Shown here in pieces: positions 35,305 to 43,640 of a stretch of 64,000 nt of DNA. How positions within the stretch are numbered: the stretch's first letter is position 1; every line of letters begins with the position of its first letter. A model generated the notes under the pieces. It did not search any database and had not been told where the DNA came from. It worked only from the letters and a program-made list of their open reading frames with translations. The DNA is taken from assembly GCA_965238025.1 (NCBI GenBank), contig OZ250162.1, positions 2,976,001 to 3,040,000 of the forward strand, written 5' to 3'. The position numbers were made by a program, and so were the translations under genes. This stretch comes from Pelagihabitans sp965238025 (lineage in GTDB: Bacteria > Bacteroidota > Bacteroidia > Flavobacteriales > Flavobacteriaceae).

Positions 35305-36480
35305 ATGGATCAAGGAAAAAAAGGTGTGAATACGATTTGCACCCACACAGGAGCGGTGAAGGATGAACAATTTAAGGGTGCTATCTCCCCTTTGTATATG
35401 AGTTCTTCTTATGCGTTTGAGGATGTGGATGTAAAACGGTATCCTAGATATTTTAATACGCCTAATCAAGAGGCATTGTGCAAGAAAGTGGCTGCTTTGG
35501 AACATGCGGAAGCCGGATTGATTTTCGGCAGTGGGATGGCAGCCATTAGCACCTCGGTAATGGCTTTTCTAAAGGCAGGAGACCATATTGTTTTGCAACG
35601 GAATATCTATGGAGGGGCCTATAATTTGGCCAATGAGGAATTCGCTAGGTTCGGAATCAAACATTCCTTTACCGATGGCTTTCAGCCAGAGGATTTTGAA
35701 GCAAAAATCAAGGAAAATACAAAAGTCATCTATGTAGAAACTCCGTCAAACCCGCTATTGACCATTACCGATTTGACCGCCATTGTTACCTTGGCTAAGA
35801 AATATGACCTTATTTCAATGATCGATAATACATTTGCCAGCCCAATAAATCAAAATCCCATTGATTTTGGCATTGATGTGGTCCTTCATAGCGCTACAAA
35901 ATATATGGGCGGACATTCGGATATCTGTGCAGGTGCGGTAGCCTCGACCCAAGAAAACGTAGAACGAATTTTTCATTTGGCTAAGAACCTGGGAGGAAGT
36001 CTTAGTGACTATACTGTTTGGTTGTTGGAGCGGAGTATGAAAACCATGGGTATTCGGGTAAAAGCGCAAAATGAAAACGCCCAACGAATGGCAGCGTATC
36101 TCTATGGCAATGATGACATTGAAAATGTGTATTATCCTGGCCTTCCATCGCACCCAGACCATGAATTGGCAAAATCACAAATGCATGGTTTTGGCGGGAT
36201 GCTATCTTTTGAACTTCAAGAGGGCCTGGATGCATCACGGTTTCAGAAATCATTACAGTTGATTAAGTCTTCAATGAGTTTGGCAGGGATAGAAAGTACA
36301 GTTCTTTCCCCATCACAAACAAGTCACGCACTGTTAGGGCCTGAGGAAAGAGCGAACCAAGGGATCAAAGACGGACTGATTCGTTTTTCGGTAGGGATAG
36401 AAGAAACTGAAGATTTGATTGCCGATATTGAACAAGCCATTAAGAAAGTGAGGAAAACAACAGTAGCGGCGACGCATTGA
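35305..36480 (+). CDS. PLP-dependent trans-sulfuration enzyme
   Basis: A 391-aa Cys/Met-metabolism PLP enzyme (cystathionine gamma-synthase/lyase or methionine gamma-lyase group). The PLP lysine fits K199 in HSATKYMGGHSD. The phosphate-binding segment GSGMAAIST is at about residues 75-83, and the substrate-binding ETPSNPLL is at 145-152. It catalyses gamma- or beta-elimination or replacement on sulfur amino acids. It lies 39 bases after the MATE gene and 36 bases before the bacillithiol gene bshB1, which fits a role in cysteine supply, but the three could have separate promoters. Exact reaction not assignable by eye. Confidence 0.9.
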   Translation: MDQGKKGVNTICTHTGAVKDEQFKGAISPLYMSSSYAFEDVDVKRYPRYFNTPNQEALCKKVAALEHAEAGLIFGSGMAAISTSVMAFLKAGDHIVLQRNIYGGAYNLANEEFARFGIKHSFTDGFQPEDFEAKIKENTKVIYVETPSNPLLTITDLTAIVTLAKKYDLISMIDNTFASPINQNPIDFGIDVVLHSATKYMGGHSDICAGAVASTQENVERIFHLAKNLGGSLSDYTVWLLERSMKTMGIRVKAQNENAQRMAAYLYGNDDIENVYYPGLPSHPDHELAKSQMHGFGGMLSFELQEGLDASRFQKSLQLIKSSMSLAGIESTVLSPSQTSHALLGPEERANQGIKDGLIRFSVGIEETEDLIADIEQAIKKVRKTTVAATH

Positions 36481-36516
36481 GACAAAGACAATTTTTAACA
36501 AGTTAACCCCCATTAA

Positions 36517-37233
36517 ATGAAACTAGATATTCTCGCCTTTGGTGCACATCCTGATGATGTTGAATTAGGTTCAGGCGCCACTATAGCTAAAGAAATTGCC
36601 AACGGTAAAAAAGTAGGTATAGTAGATTTAACGAGAGGGGAACTTGGTACCCGTGGTTCTGCCGAAATTAGAGATCAAGAAGCAGCGGCTGCAGCCAAAA
36701 TCCTTGGTGTTGTCGTACGCGAAAATTTGGGTTTTGCCGACGGATTCTTTATAAATGATAAAGCACACCAGCTGGAAATCATTAAAATGGTGAGAAAGTA
36801 TCAACCCGAAATCGTGCTTTGTAATGCAATAGACGACCGCCATATTGATCATCCGAAGGGTAGTAAGCTTGTGAGTGATGCCTGTTTTTTGAGCGGTCTT
36901 GTTAAAATAGAAACTTCATTGGATGGTAATCCCCAAGAAAAATGGCGGCCCAAATTGGTTTACCATTACATACAATGGAAAAATATAAACCCCGATTTTG
37001 TTGTTGACGTTTCCGGTTTTATTAATAAAAAAACCGAAGCAATTTTGGCTTATGGGTCTCAATTTTATGACCCGAAAAGTAATGAACCAGAAACACCGAT
37101 AAGCAGTAAAAACTTTATCGATAGTGTAGTTTATCGTTCTAGGGACCTAGGAAGAATGATAGGAGTGGAGCACGCTGAGGGATTTAATGTGGAACGCTTT
37201 GTCGCAGTTGACAGCCTTGAAGATTTGATTTAA
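36517..37233 (+). CDS. bshB1: Bacillithiol biosynthesis deacetylase BshB1
   Basis: A 238-aa cytoplasmic PIG-L/LmbE-family deacetylase. The zinc motif AHPDDVE is at residues 10-16, followed by LTRGELGTRG and the DRHIDHPKGS metal-ligand segment near residues 107-116. It hydrolyses N-acetylglucosaminyl-malate to glucosaminyl-malate, the second step of bacillithiol synthesis. Length and motifs match the BshB1 group of Bacteroidetes closely. No signal peptide, unlike the PIG-L protein at 162-2693. Its end overlaps the end of the convergent histidine kinase gene by 4 bases. Confidence 0.93.
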   Translation: MKLDILAFGAHPDDVELGSGATIAKEIANGKKVGIVDLTRGELGTRGSAEIRDQEAAAAAKILGVVVRENLGFADGFFINDKAHQLEIIKMVRKYQPEIVLCNAIDDRHIDHPKGSKLVSDACFLSGLVKIETSLDGNPQEKWRPKLVYHYIQWKNINPDFVVDVSGFINKKTEAILAYGSQFYDPKSNEPETPISSKNFIDSVVYRSRDLGRMIGVEHAEGFNVERFVAVDSLEDLI

Positions 37234-39332
37234 ACAGCTTTTTTAAATCGCCTCTCATATTTAGCTTTAGGTACGGTAAAGTAGAAGGTCGTGCCTCTAT
37301 TTACAATACTGTCTGCCCAGATGGTACCGTTGTTTTTCTCTACCATTTCTTTACATAAAGACAAGCCTAAGCCAGTACCTTTTTCATTGTTCGTGCCATA
37401 AGTGGTGTGGTTGCTTTTATCGCAAAAAATATTATCTAGGGTATGCTTATCCATTCCGATACCTGTATCCCTTACCGAAATCTCCCATTGATCGTTTTTC
37501 TCTCTAGAGGAAACTGTTACCATACCATTGGTAGGGGTAAACTTGATTGCATTGCTGATCAGGTTTCTAATGACGATATCAATCTGGTTTCCATCAGACC
37601 ATGCCAATGTTTTTCGAGAAAGACTACTGACTAATTTTATCGATTTGCTAGTAGCTGTTTCGGAAAGTAGATTAATATTTTCTGCAACAAGGTTATCCAA
37701 TGAGATTATTTGCGGTTTGGTAACAAGTCCGTTCATCTGGTTTTGTCCCCAAGAAAGGAGATTGTTCAAGGTGAATGATATATGGTCGATGTCGTTACCT
37801 AATTTAGGGATGAAATCCATAAACTCATCTTTACCTATTTCACCTTGTTTAAATAGATTTAAAAGTCCTTGGAACGCCCCAATGGGTCCTCTAAGGTCAT
37901 GCGCTACAATAGAAAATAGTTTGTCCTTGGTCTCATTTATTTCCTTTAATTCCCTTTCCTGTTCAACAAGCCCTTCTGTTTTAGCTTTTAGTTCCTCATT
38001 TAATTTTTTCTGCATTTTTTCGTTGCGCTTCACTAAGAAGGTGACAGCAATAAACAACAAAAGAATGGCAACCGCAGCATTCACATAATTACGCTGTTTG
38101 GCCAGTTGTTTTTCATTCTCCAGTATGAGCACGCGTTTTTGCTTATCGTGTTGCAAATTGGTCTTTAACAGGGTAAGGCTTTTTTGGTTTTCAATATGGG
38201 ATAGGGTATCCGATAGTTGCTGATATATTTCATGGTAGGCTAAGGCCGATTGATGATCCGCTTTATTTTTACTGATCATATAGAGCGTTTTAGCACTCTC
38301 TTGTTTTCCTTTATTAACCCTTATTTCATCTGCAAGCTGAAAAGCTTTTAAAGCGTATTCTTGGGAAATGCTATCCTTTTTTAGTCCATGGTACGCTTTG
38401 GCAATACCGTTCAACAAATCTATTTCCCCGCGTTTATCCTCCAAATTTTCATGCAACATTTCGCTTTGGTTATACCAGAACATTGCCCATTTATACTTGT
38501 TTTGCTTTAGGTATGTTTTCCCCTTTACCTCATAGGCATAGGCTAACCAAGCCATTACACGATGTTTTTCAAAAATGGTAATACTGCTGTTTACATTGAA
38601 CATGGCATAGTCAAGCTCACCCATTTCGGCATAGAGCGATGCCATATTACTCGCACTTTCGGCATAGGATATCTCATCCCCGATTTCCTCGTTTAATTTT
38701 TTTACTTTTTTGTAATACTCTAAGGCTTGCTCGTAATCTTTTTGGGATACATATAGACTAGCAATGTTCTCGTTAATGATGGAGAGCATTCTATGGTCTT
38801 GAACATTTTCAGCGCGTTGAATTCCTTCAAGATAACTTTTCAGGGCATTGGCATAATCCCCGCTATAGGCATATTCGCCTGCCAAAAGGTTTTGCGCCCT
38901 TAAGATCAACCCGTCATTTTCGACTGTTTCAGCCAATTTTAGGGCCTTTTCATAATTGATGATCGCATTTTTGATATCACCCTTGTCAGAATGGTAATCG
39001 CCAAGGTTCAAAAGTCCTTCTATTTCACCCTCCACATAACCGGCTGTCATGCTATATGCGATTGCTTGTTTTGATAACAATAAAAGACTGTCTGACGTAT
39101 AAAAGCGCTGTAATCCCGCCAAACGGTTAAGACGGTTTAGGTATACCGTATCTTTCTTGCTAAAGTCTTTTTGGGCGGTTAATCCATTGATTTCCTTTAA
39201 TAAGGCATCACTTTTATGGTCTTGTCCATTTACGTGGGAAAGACAAAGAAATGTGATAGCATACACCAAGACACACCTAGTGATGTTATTGAAAAAATTA
39301 TTGTTATTGTTTACAATCTGGGACATTGCCAA
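37230..39332 (-). CDS. TPR-containing sensor histidine kinase
   Basis: A 700-aa membrane-bound kinase. After a signal/anchor segment (about residues 18-36) come six or so tetratricopeptide-type repeats (about 100-380) outside the membrane, a membrane helix (about 416-435), a coiled-coil, a HisKA domain with the phospho-acceptor H478 (FSIVAHDLRGP), and a HATPase domain with NLISNAIKFT, DTGIGM and GTGLGLSLCKEM boxes. There is no receiver domain and no response regulator gene beside it, so it is an orphan. This TPR-kinase layout is common in Bacteroidetes. The start could be two codons downstream (MSQIV). Confidence 0.9.
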   Translation of the reverse strand: MAMSQIVNNNNNFFNNITRCVLVYAITFLCLSHVNGQDHKSDALLKEINGLTAQKDFSKKDTVYLNRLNRLAGLQRFYTSDSLLLLSKQAIAYSMTAGYVEGEIEGLLNLGDYHSDKGDIKNAIINYEKALKLAETVENDGLILRAQNLLAGEYAYSGDYANALKSYLEGIQRAENVQDHRMLSIINENIASLYVSQKDYEQALEYYKKVKKLNEEIGDEISYAESASNMASLYAEMGELDYAMFNVNSSITIFEKHRVMAWLAYAYEVKGKTYLKQNKYKWAMFWYNQSEMLHENLEDKRGEIDLLNGIAKAYHGLKKDSISQEYALKAFQLADEIRVNKGKQESAKTLYMISKNKADHQSALAYHEIYQQLSDTLSHIENQKSLTLLKTNLQHDKQKRVLILENEKQLAKQRNYVNAAVAILLLFIAVTFLVKRNEKMQKKLNEELKAKTEGLVEQERELKEINETKDKLFSIVAHDLRGPIGAFQGLLNLFKQGEIGKDEFMDFIPKLGNDIDHISFTLNNLLSWGQNQMNGLVTKPQIISLDNLVAENINLLSETATSKSIKLVSSLSRKTLAWSDGNQIDIVIRNLISNAIKFTPTNGMVTVSSREKNDQWEISVRDTGIGMDKHTLDNIFCDKSNHTTYGTNNEKGTGLGLSLCKEMVEKNNGTIWADSIVNRGTTFYFTVPKAKYERRFKKAV

Positions 39333-39525
39333 CCTTATTATTTGGTTCGAAAATAGTACAGCCTTTCCCTTTTATATAATTTATGTTGTGTATGCCTAAT
39401 TTTTGTGTGTTTAGTAGAAACAAAGGTGTATTTCATCGATTTTCCTACAAATTTTAATCCCAACAAAGGATTCAGTGAAGAACTTTGGGAACTTTGTGTC
39501 TGAAACAAAATAAGCCGCTTTTTAT

Positions 39526-39557
39526 TTTGAAAGATCATCTAAAAAAAATTACCTTTG
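39526..39557 (+). promoter_or_regulatory. Bacteroidetes-type promoter for tRNA-His
   Basis: TTTG (39526-39529) is followed after 20 bases by TACCTTTG (39550-39557), close to the Bacteroidetes TTTG-N19-TAnnTTTG consensus. The second box ends 16 bases before the tRNA. Confidence 0.6.
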
Positions 39558-39573
39558 CCTTCGCTTACAAATG

Positions 39574-39647
39574 GTGGTTGTAGCTCAGCTGGTTAGAGCG
39601 CTGGTTTGTGGTACCAGAAGTCGCCGGTTCGAACCCGGTCTTCCACC
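39574..39647 (+). tRNA. tRNA-His (GTG)
   Basis: A complete cloverleaf: D stem GCTC/GAGC, anticodon stem CTGGT/ACCAG with loop TTGTGGT giving anticodon GTG, and T arm GCCGG-TTCGAAC-CCGGT. The base before the 5' end is G, which can serve as the G-1 of tRNA-His and pair with the discriminator C. The acceptor stem GTGGTTG/CTTCCAC has two adjacent T-T mismatches (positions 5:68 and 6:67), which is odd. The genome does not encode a full CCA. The last 19 bases are repeated at 39743-39761. Confidence 0.93.
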
Positions 39648-39649
39648 CA
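39631..39649 (+). repeat. tRNA-His 3'-end direct repeat, copy 1
   Basis: GAACCCGGTCTTCCACCCA covers the T loop through the 3' end of tRNA-His and recurs exactly at 39743-39761, the signature of an integration-site (att) duplication. Confidence 0.75.
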
Positions 39650-39658
39650 TAAATAAGT

Positions 39659-39698
39659 AAAAGTCCCTTCGGTCAAACGTGGGGACTTTGTTTTTTTA
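39659..39698 (+). terminator. Rho-independent terminator after tRNA-His
   Basis: AAAAGTCCC pairs with GGGACTTT around a 14-base loop and is followed by G and a run of seven T. It ends the tRNA transcript. Confidence 0.8.
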
Positions 39699-39742
39699 AG
39701 CAGGGGATAGGGTGAGGGGCCTGTGCCGGGCGAAGTCGAGGT

Positions 39743-39761
39743 GAACCCGGTCTTCCACCCA
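39743..39761 (+). repeat. tRNA-His 3'-end direct repeat, copy 2
   Basis: An exact 19-bp copy of the tRNA-His 3' end, 112 bases from copy 1. The bases just upstream (AGTCGAGGT) also resemble the tRNA (AGTCGCCGGTTC) with small deletions. No integrase or cargo gene lies between the copies. Confidence 0.75.
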
Positions 39762-39769
39762 AAAATTAA

Positions 39770-39789
39770 CCCTATCACATGTGATAGGG
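39770..39789. terminator. Palindromic terminator of the minus-strand M28 gene
   Basis: CCCTATCACATGTGATAGGG is a perfect 20-bp palindrome. On the minus strand it is followed by TTAATTTTT, so it should end the transcript of the M28 peptidase whose stop is 39 bases away; a short T-run exists on the plus side too. Confidence 0.75.
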
Positions 39790-39827
39790 CATTTTTGTAG
39801 TGTCACCGTTTTAAGAAAAACCGTTTT

Positions 39828-41393
39828 TCATTTACCGGCCTTATCTACCACTACACGAGCATCCCGGTTGGCAACTTCCCAGGCGGTATGGAAAATCAAA
39901 CGTGTTCGGTTCTCTAATAGATCGTAATTGATTTTGTCCGGTGTGTCGGTAGGTCTGTGATAGTCATCGTGGGTTCCGTTAAAGTAGAAAATTATCGGAA
40001 TATTGTTTTTGGCAAAATTGTAATGATCACTACGATAATAAAAGCGATTCGGGTCATTCTCATCATTGTAAGTATAATCCAATTCTATATTCGTATACTT
40101 TTTGTTCACCGTTTCAGAAAGATTGTGAAGATCGGTACTTAGTTTGTCCGAACCGATGAGGTAAATATAATTACGCTGCCCTTCCCGCTTCGGATCAATA
40201 CGGCCGATCATATCTATGTTTAGGTTGGCCACGGTTTGCTCTAATGGAAAAATAGGGTCTGAATCGGTATAATATTGAGAGCCCAATAATCCTTTTTCTT
40301 CTCCGGTAACATGCAAGAAAACAATAGACCGTTTTGGACCATTACCGGCATCGGCGGCCTTTTTGAAGGCCTCCGCAATTTCTAAGAGGGCTACCGTTCC
40401 GGAGCCATCATCATCAGCTCCATTATTGATCCTTCCATCAGCTGTAATCCCAATATGGTCTAAATGGGAAGAAATCACCACATACTCATCAGGTTTGTCA
40501 GAACCCTTAAGTACTGCCACAACATTTTCAGTATCAATGGCCTCATTGGTACTTTTTAGGTTTACTGAAAGGGCCACGGGCAATGTTTTGGTGGCATTAT
40601 CATTTTCAATATCATTAAATATTGCTTTTGCCAGTTTAGAATTCACAACCAAAGTAGGGGGAGTACTATTGTCTTCCTCTTTAAAGGACATTTGCCCAGA
40701 GGAGTTGGTCTTCATATTCTTATAGTATCTTTTGTATCTTGAGAAATTCTTATCATCAAAATAAATAATGCCCTTAACTCCCTTTTTTGTGGCAAGGTCG
40801 CTACGTTTTTGTGGAGATTCCGACAAATTGCTCCAAACAGACTTTATACTAGTTCCAGAAAGGACAAAGGTTCCGTCGTCGTTTTTTGGTTCCCCCGCCT
40901 TCATTAAAACCCATTTTCCTTTTACGTCCAGATTGCCATAGTCGTTATAATCACCTTCTTCAATACCATAACCCACATATACGATTTCCTCAATATTTCC
41001 TTCGGCCTTCGAAAAGGTCAATAAATCCTCTCCTATAGGAAATTCGGTACCATTCACGGTCATTGAACCTATCGGGAGATATATCATTTCGAGCGGTACA
41101 TCTTGAAAGTAATTATCACCACCTTTAGCAGCTGGAATGCCCAGCTTCTGATATTCGGCCTTTAGGTATTCGATAGCTTTTTTCTGACCAGGCTTTCCTG
41201 TTTCCCTGCCCTCAAATTCATCTGACGCATAGGTGTATAGATGTTCTTTTAACTCTGCCTCGGTCACCGTTGCGGCATAAGATTCCGGTCCGTTGACCAT
41301 TGTTTCCGTACCTTCCATTTGAGGTTCAACCGTCTTCTGCGACGAATTGCAGGCAAAGGCCAATACCAATACCGTTAGGGCAATTTTCTTCAT
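39828..41393 (-). CDS. M28 family zinc metallopeptidase (lipoprotein)
   Basis: A 521-aa lipoprotein read from the ATG at 41393, where the signal MKKIALTVLVLAFAC begins; an in-frame ATG seven codons upstream would add a non-signal extension. Domain order matches the 29113-30735 paralogue: a PA-like insert, then the M28 core with SSHLDHIGI, NNGADDDGSGTVALL, HVTGEEKGLLGSQYY, NIDMIG and SDHYNFAKNNIPIIF. All metal and catalytic positions appear intact. It acts as a periplasmic or surface aminopeptidase. Monocistronic, with a clear terminator downstream. Confidence 0.93.
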   Translation of the reverse strand: MKKIALTVLVLAFACNSSQKTVEPQMEGTETMVNGPESYAATVTEAELKEHLYTYASDEFEGRETGKPGQKKAIEYLKAEYQKLGIPAAKGGDNYFQDVPLEMIYLPIGSMTVNGTEFPIGEDLLTFSKAEGNIEEIVYVGYGIEEGDYNDYGNLDVKGKWVLMKAGEPKNDDGTFVLSGTSIKSVWSNLSESPQKRSDLATKKGVKGIIYFDDKNFSRYKRYYKNMKTNSSGQMSFKEEDNSTPPTLVVNSKLAKAIFNDIENDNATKTLPVALSVNLKSTNEAIDTENVVAVLKGSDKPDEYVVISSHLDHIGITADGRINNGADDDGSGTVALLEIAEAFKKAADAGNGPKRSIVFLHVTGEEKGLLGSQYYTDSDPIFPLEQTVANLNIDMIGRIDPKREGQRNYIYLIGSDKLSTDLHNLSETVNKKYTNIELDYTYNDENDPNRFYYRSDHYNFAKNNIPIIFYFNGTHDDYHRPTDTPDKINYDLLENRTRLIFHTAWEVANRDARVVVDKAGK

Positions 41394-41475
41394 TATGATA
41401 AATGTTATGTTCAAAATCAGTCAAAAATAGCGAAAACAAAATTAATTATTTAAATAGGAACGATAACCGTAAAGG

Positions 41476-42315
41476 CTAAACTTCGCCCACAAAATCTGAG
41501 GGTGTAACCCCTTTAAACTTCTTAAATGTCCGGTTGAAATGAGAAACGGAATTAAAGCCGGATGCTAGGCCTATTTCCGCAATGGAAGTATCCTTCTTTG
41601 ATCTTAATAGTTGACAGGCATGTTCTATTCTTAGTGCTATTAGAAATTGAAAGAATGTTTTATTAGTTCGTTGTTTAAAAAACCTACAAAACGAATTTGT
41701 AGTCATGTGCGCCTTTTTGGAAATTTCCTCAAGGGTAATATCTTTTTGAAAATTAGACATGACAAAGTCAAAAACATCCTGCATGCGCTTACCATCTTGA
41801 TTGGATAGTTTTTTAGGGTATTTAAATTCACCCAAATGTGAAACCTTGGCTGCATTGACTTTCTTAATCAATTTTAGAAAAAGAATAAATTTTTCCAAAC
41901 CATTTGTCGATGCCATGCGTACCAACAATTTCACGACCGATTTTCTTTTAGAACGTACTGCCACTCCAATGGTCATTTTTTCTATAAAAATTTCAAGTTG
42001 TTCGGTTTCCGGAATGTTTAGAAATAGCTCCTTAAAGATTGCCTTGTTAAAAAATAAGGAGACCATATGTGAATTACCACCATCTTCTTTACTTTGGAAC
42101 AAATGCGGAATGTTACCACCAATGATAAAAATATCTCCATCCTTATAGTGGTGTACGCTATCGGCTACTAATAGTTTTCCTTTGCCGGTACTGACATAAC
42201 TAACCTGTACCTCTTCATGTTGATGTAGTTTGTTATAGAAAACGTCAGCCTTGTCTAGTTGAATGGTTAGACTTTCATGAATTGGTTTCGGAATTTTAAA
42301 AGGATATGCTTTCAT
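41476..42315 (-). CDS. AraC family transcriptional regulator
   Basis: A 279-aa regulator with an N-terminal cupin-like sensing domain (about residues 20-130; KLHQHEEVQVSYV and GDIFIIGGNIPH) and a C-terminal AraC double helix-turn-helix (about 178-275; LEEISKKAHMTTNSFCRFFK and IAEIGLASGFNSVSHFNRTF). It is divergent from the hydroxyproline operon across a 141-base gap, so it is the obvious candidate to control that operon in response to hydroxyproline or an intermediate (inference). Both recognition helices look complete. Confidence 0.9.
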   Translation of the reverse strand: MKAYPFKIPKPIHESLTIQLDKADVFYNKLHQHEEVQVSYVSTGKGKLLVADSVHHYKDGDIFIIGGNIPHLFQSKEDGGNSHMVSLFFNKAIFKELFLNIPETEQLEIFIEKMTIGVAVRSKRKSVVKLLVRMASTNGLEKFILFLKLIKKVNAAKVSHLGEFKYPKKLSNQDGKRMQDVFDFVMSNFQKDITLEEISKKAHMTTNSFCRFFKQRTNKTFFQFLIALRIEHACQLLRSKKDTSIAEIGLASGFNSVSHFNRTFKKFKGVTPSDFVGEV

Positions 42316-42456
42316 TATAGCACTATGCTCATTTTAGGCGTAAAAAAGAGGTAAAGCTTAAAAATAGGGTAAGATAAATCAATTTTTTGCTAAAATAACA
42401 TTAATCATTATGTTTTGAACTACATAATTTTGATAAAAATATAATCGAATTAAAAC

Positions 42457-43374
42457 ATGAAGGTAGTTTGGAATGGCGTTATGCCAGCAGTTACAACTAA
42501 ATTTACACCGAATGATGGGTTGGATATGGATATGTTCGCCACGAACATTAATGCGCAATTGAATGCCGGGGTTCATGGTATTGTTCTTGGGGGAACCCTT
42601 GGTGAGGCCAGTACATTGAATGCCGATGAAAAGCGTGTTCTAATTGAGGAAACCGTTTCTATCGTGAACGGAAAAATACCGGTTATAATCAATATTGCAG
42701 AGCAAACCACAAAAGGGGCTATCGAAGCCGCCGAGAAAGCTAAAAAGTATGGGGCGAGCGGACTCATGATGCTTCCCCCAATGCGGTACAAGGCTACCGA
42801 TTATGAAACGGTGGTTTATTTTACCGAGGTCGCGAAAAGCACCGATTTGCCAATAATGATTTATAACAATCCGGTAGACTACAAAATAGAGGTGACCCTC
42901 GATATGTTTGAAACCCTTTTGGAACATGATAACATCCAAGCCGTAAAGGAATCTACTCGGGATATTTCCAACGTTACACGGATTAAAAATCGGTTTGGTG
43001 ATCGGCTCAGTATATTGTGCGGAGTAGATACCCTAGCGCTGGAAAGTCTTCTTGTGGGTGCTGATGGTTGGGTTGCGGGACTGGTCTGCGCCTTTCCTGC
43101 TGAAACAGTGGCCATTTACGAATTGGCAAAAGCAGGAAGAATACAAGAGGCAATTGAAATCTATAGATGGTTCCTGCCCTTGTTAGAATTGGATATTAGC
43201 CCACAACTGGTGCAGAACATTAAATTGGCCGAAGTGGGAACAGGAATTGGAACGGAGTATGTGCGAGCACCTCGGCTACCTTTACAAGGCGATGAAAGAC
43301 AAAGAGTACTTAAGATAATAGAAGAAGGATTAAGAACACGACCATCACTACCGAACTACAAAATCTTAACTTGA
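42457..43374 (+). CDS. DHDPS-family lyase/deaminase, hydroxyproline pathway
   Basis: A 305-aa class I aldolase of the DapA/NAL family. The Schiff-base lysine fits K164 (QAVKESTRD) and the catalytic tyrosine Y136 (IMIYNNP), and LGGTLGEASTL forms the carboxylate-binding loop. In the company of a 4-hydroxyproline epimerase, a D-amino-acid oxidoreductase and a ketoglutarate-semialdehyde-type dehydrogenase, it is most likely 1-pyrroline-4-hydroxy-2-carboxylate deaminase, yielding 2-oxoglutarate semialdehyde. True dihydrodipicolinate synthase activity is less likely. First gene of the operon; its stop overlaps the next start by 1 base. Confidence 0.85.
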   Translation: MKVVWNGVMPAVTTKFTPNDGLDMDMFATNINAQLNAGVHGIVLGGTLGEASTLNADEKRVLIEETVSIVNGKIPVIINIAEQTTKGAIEAAEKAKKYGASGLMMLPPMRYKATDYETVVYFTEVAKSTDLPIMIYNNPVDYKIEVTLDMFETLLEHDNIQAVKESTRDISNVTRIKNRFGDRLSILCGVDTLALESLLVGADGWVAGLVCAFPAETVAIYELAKAGRIQEAIEIYRWFLPLLELDISPQLVQNIKLAEVGTGIGTEYVRAPRLPLQGDERQRVLKIIEEGLRTRPSLPNYKILT

Positions 43375-43640
43375 TGCTGGAAATACGACCAAGTTGTGAA
43401 AATTGCAATAAACCATTGCCTTTTGATTCAGAAGAGGCTATGATTTGTACTTTTGAATGTACCTTTTGTACGACATGCGTCACCGAAGTGTTGCATGAAA
43501 TTTGCCCTAACTGTGGCGGTGACTTTTCCAAACGACCGGTACGCCCCAAGTCATTATTGGAAAAATATCCGGTTTCCGATAAAGTAGTATTCAAACCGGT
43601 AGACGTAGAAGCGCATTTAAAAAGAATTCAAAAAACATGA
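43374..43640 (+). CDS. DUF1272 zinc-ribbon-like protein
   Basis: An 88-aa protein from the ATG at 43374 (TGATG junction with the previous stop). It contains eight cysteines in four paired knuckles (CENC, the CTFECTFC region, CTTC, CPNC), followed by GGDFSKRPVRP, the DUF1272 signature. It probably binds two zinc ions. Its function is unknown to me. Its placement inside a catabolic operon, overlapping the upstream gene by 1 base and the downstream dehydrogenase by 4 (ATGA), implies coupled translation and a possible role in the pathway. Confidence 0.88.
   Translation: MLEIRPSCENCNKPLPFDSEEAMICTFECTFCTTCVTEVLHEICPNCGGDFSKRPVRPKSLLEKYPVSDKVVFKPVDVEAHLKRIQKT

Noticed and set aside
39593..39778. 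61-aa open frame antisense to tRNA-His
   Set aside because: It overlaps the tRNA and two terminators and has no protein features.
42316..42456. TAATTTTG as a -7 box for the hydroxyproline operon
   Set aside because: The box fits the consensus, but no TTTG lies at the required distance upstream, so I do not call a promoter.
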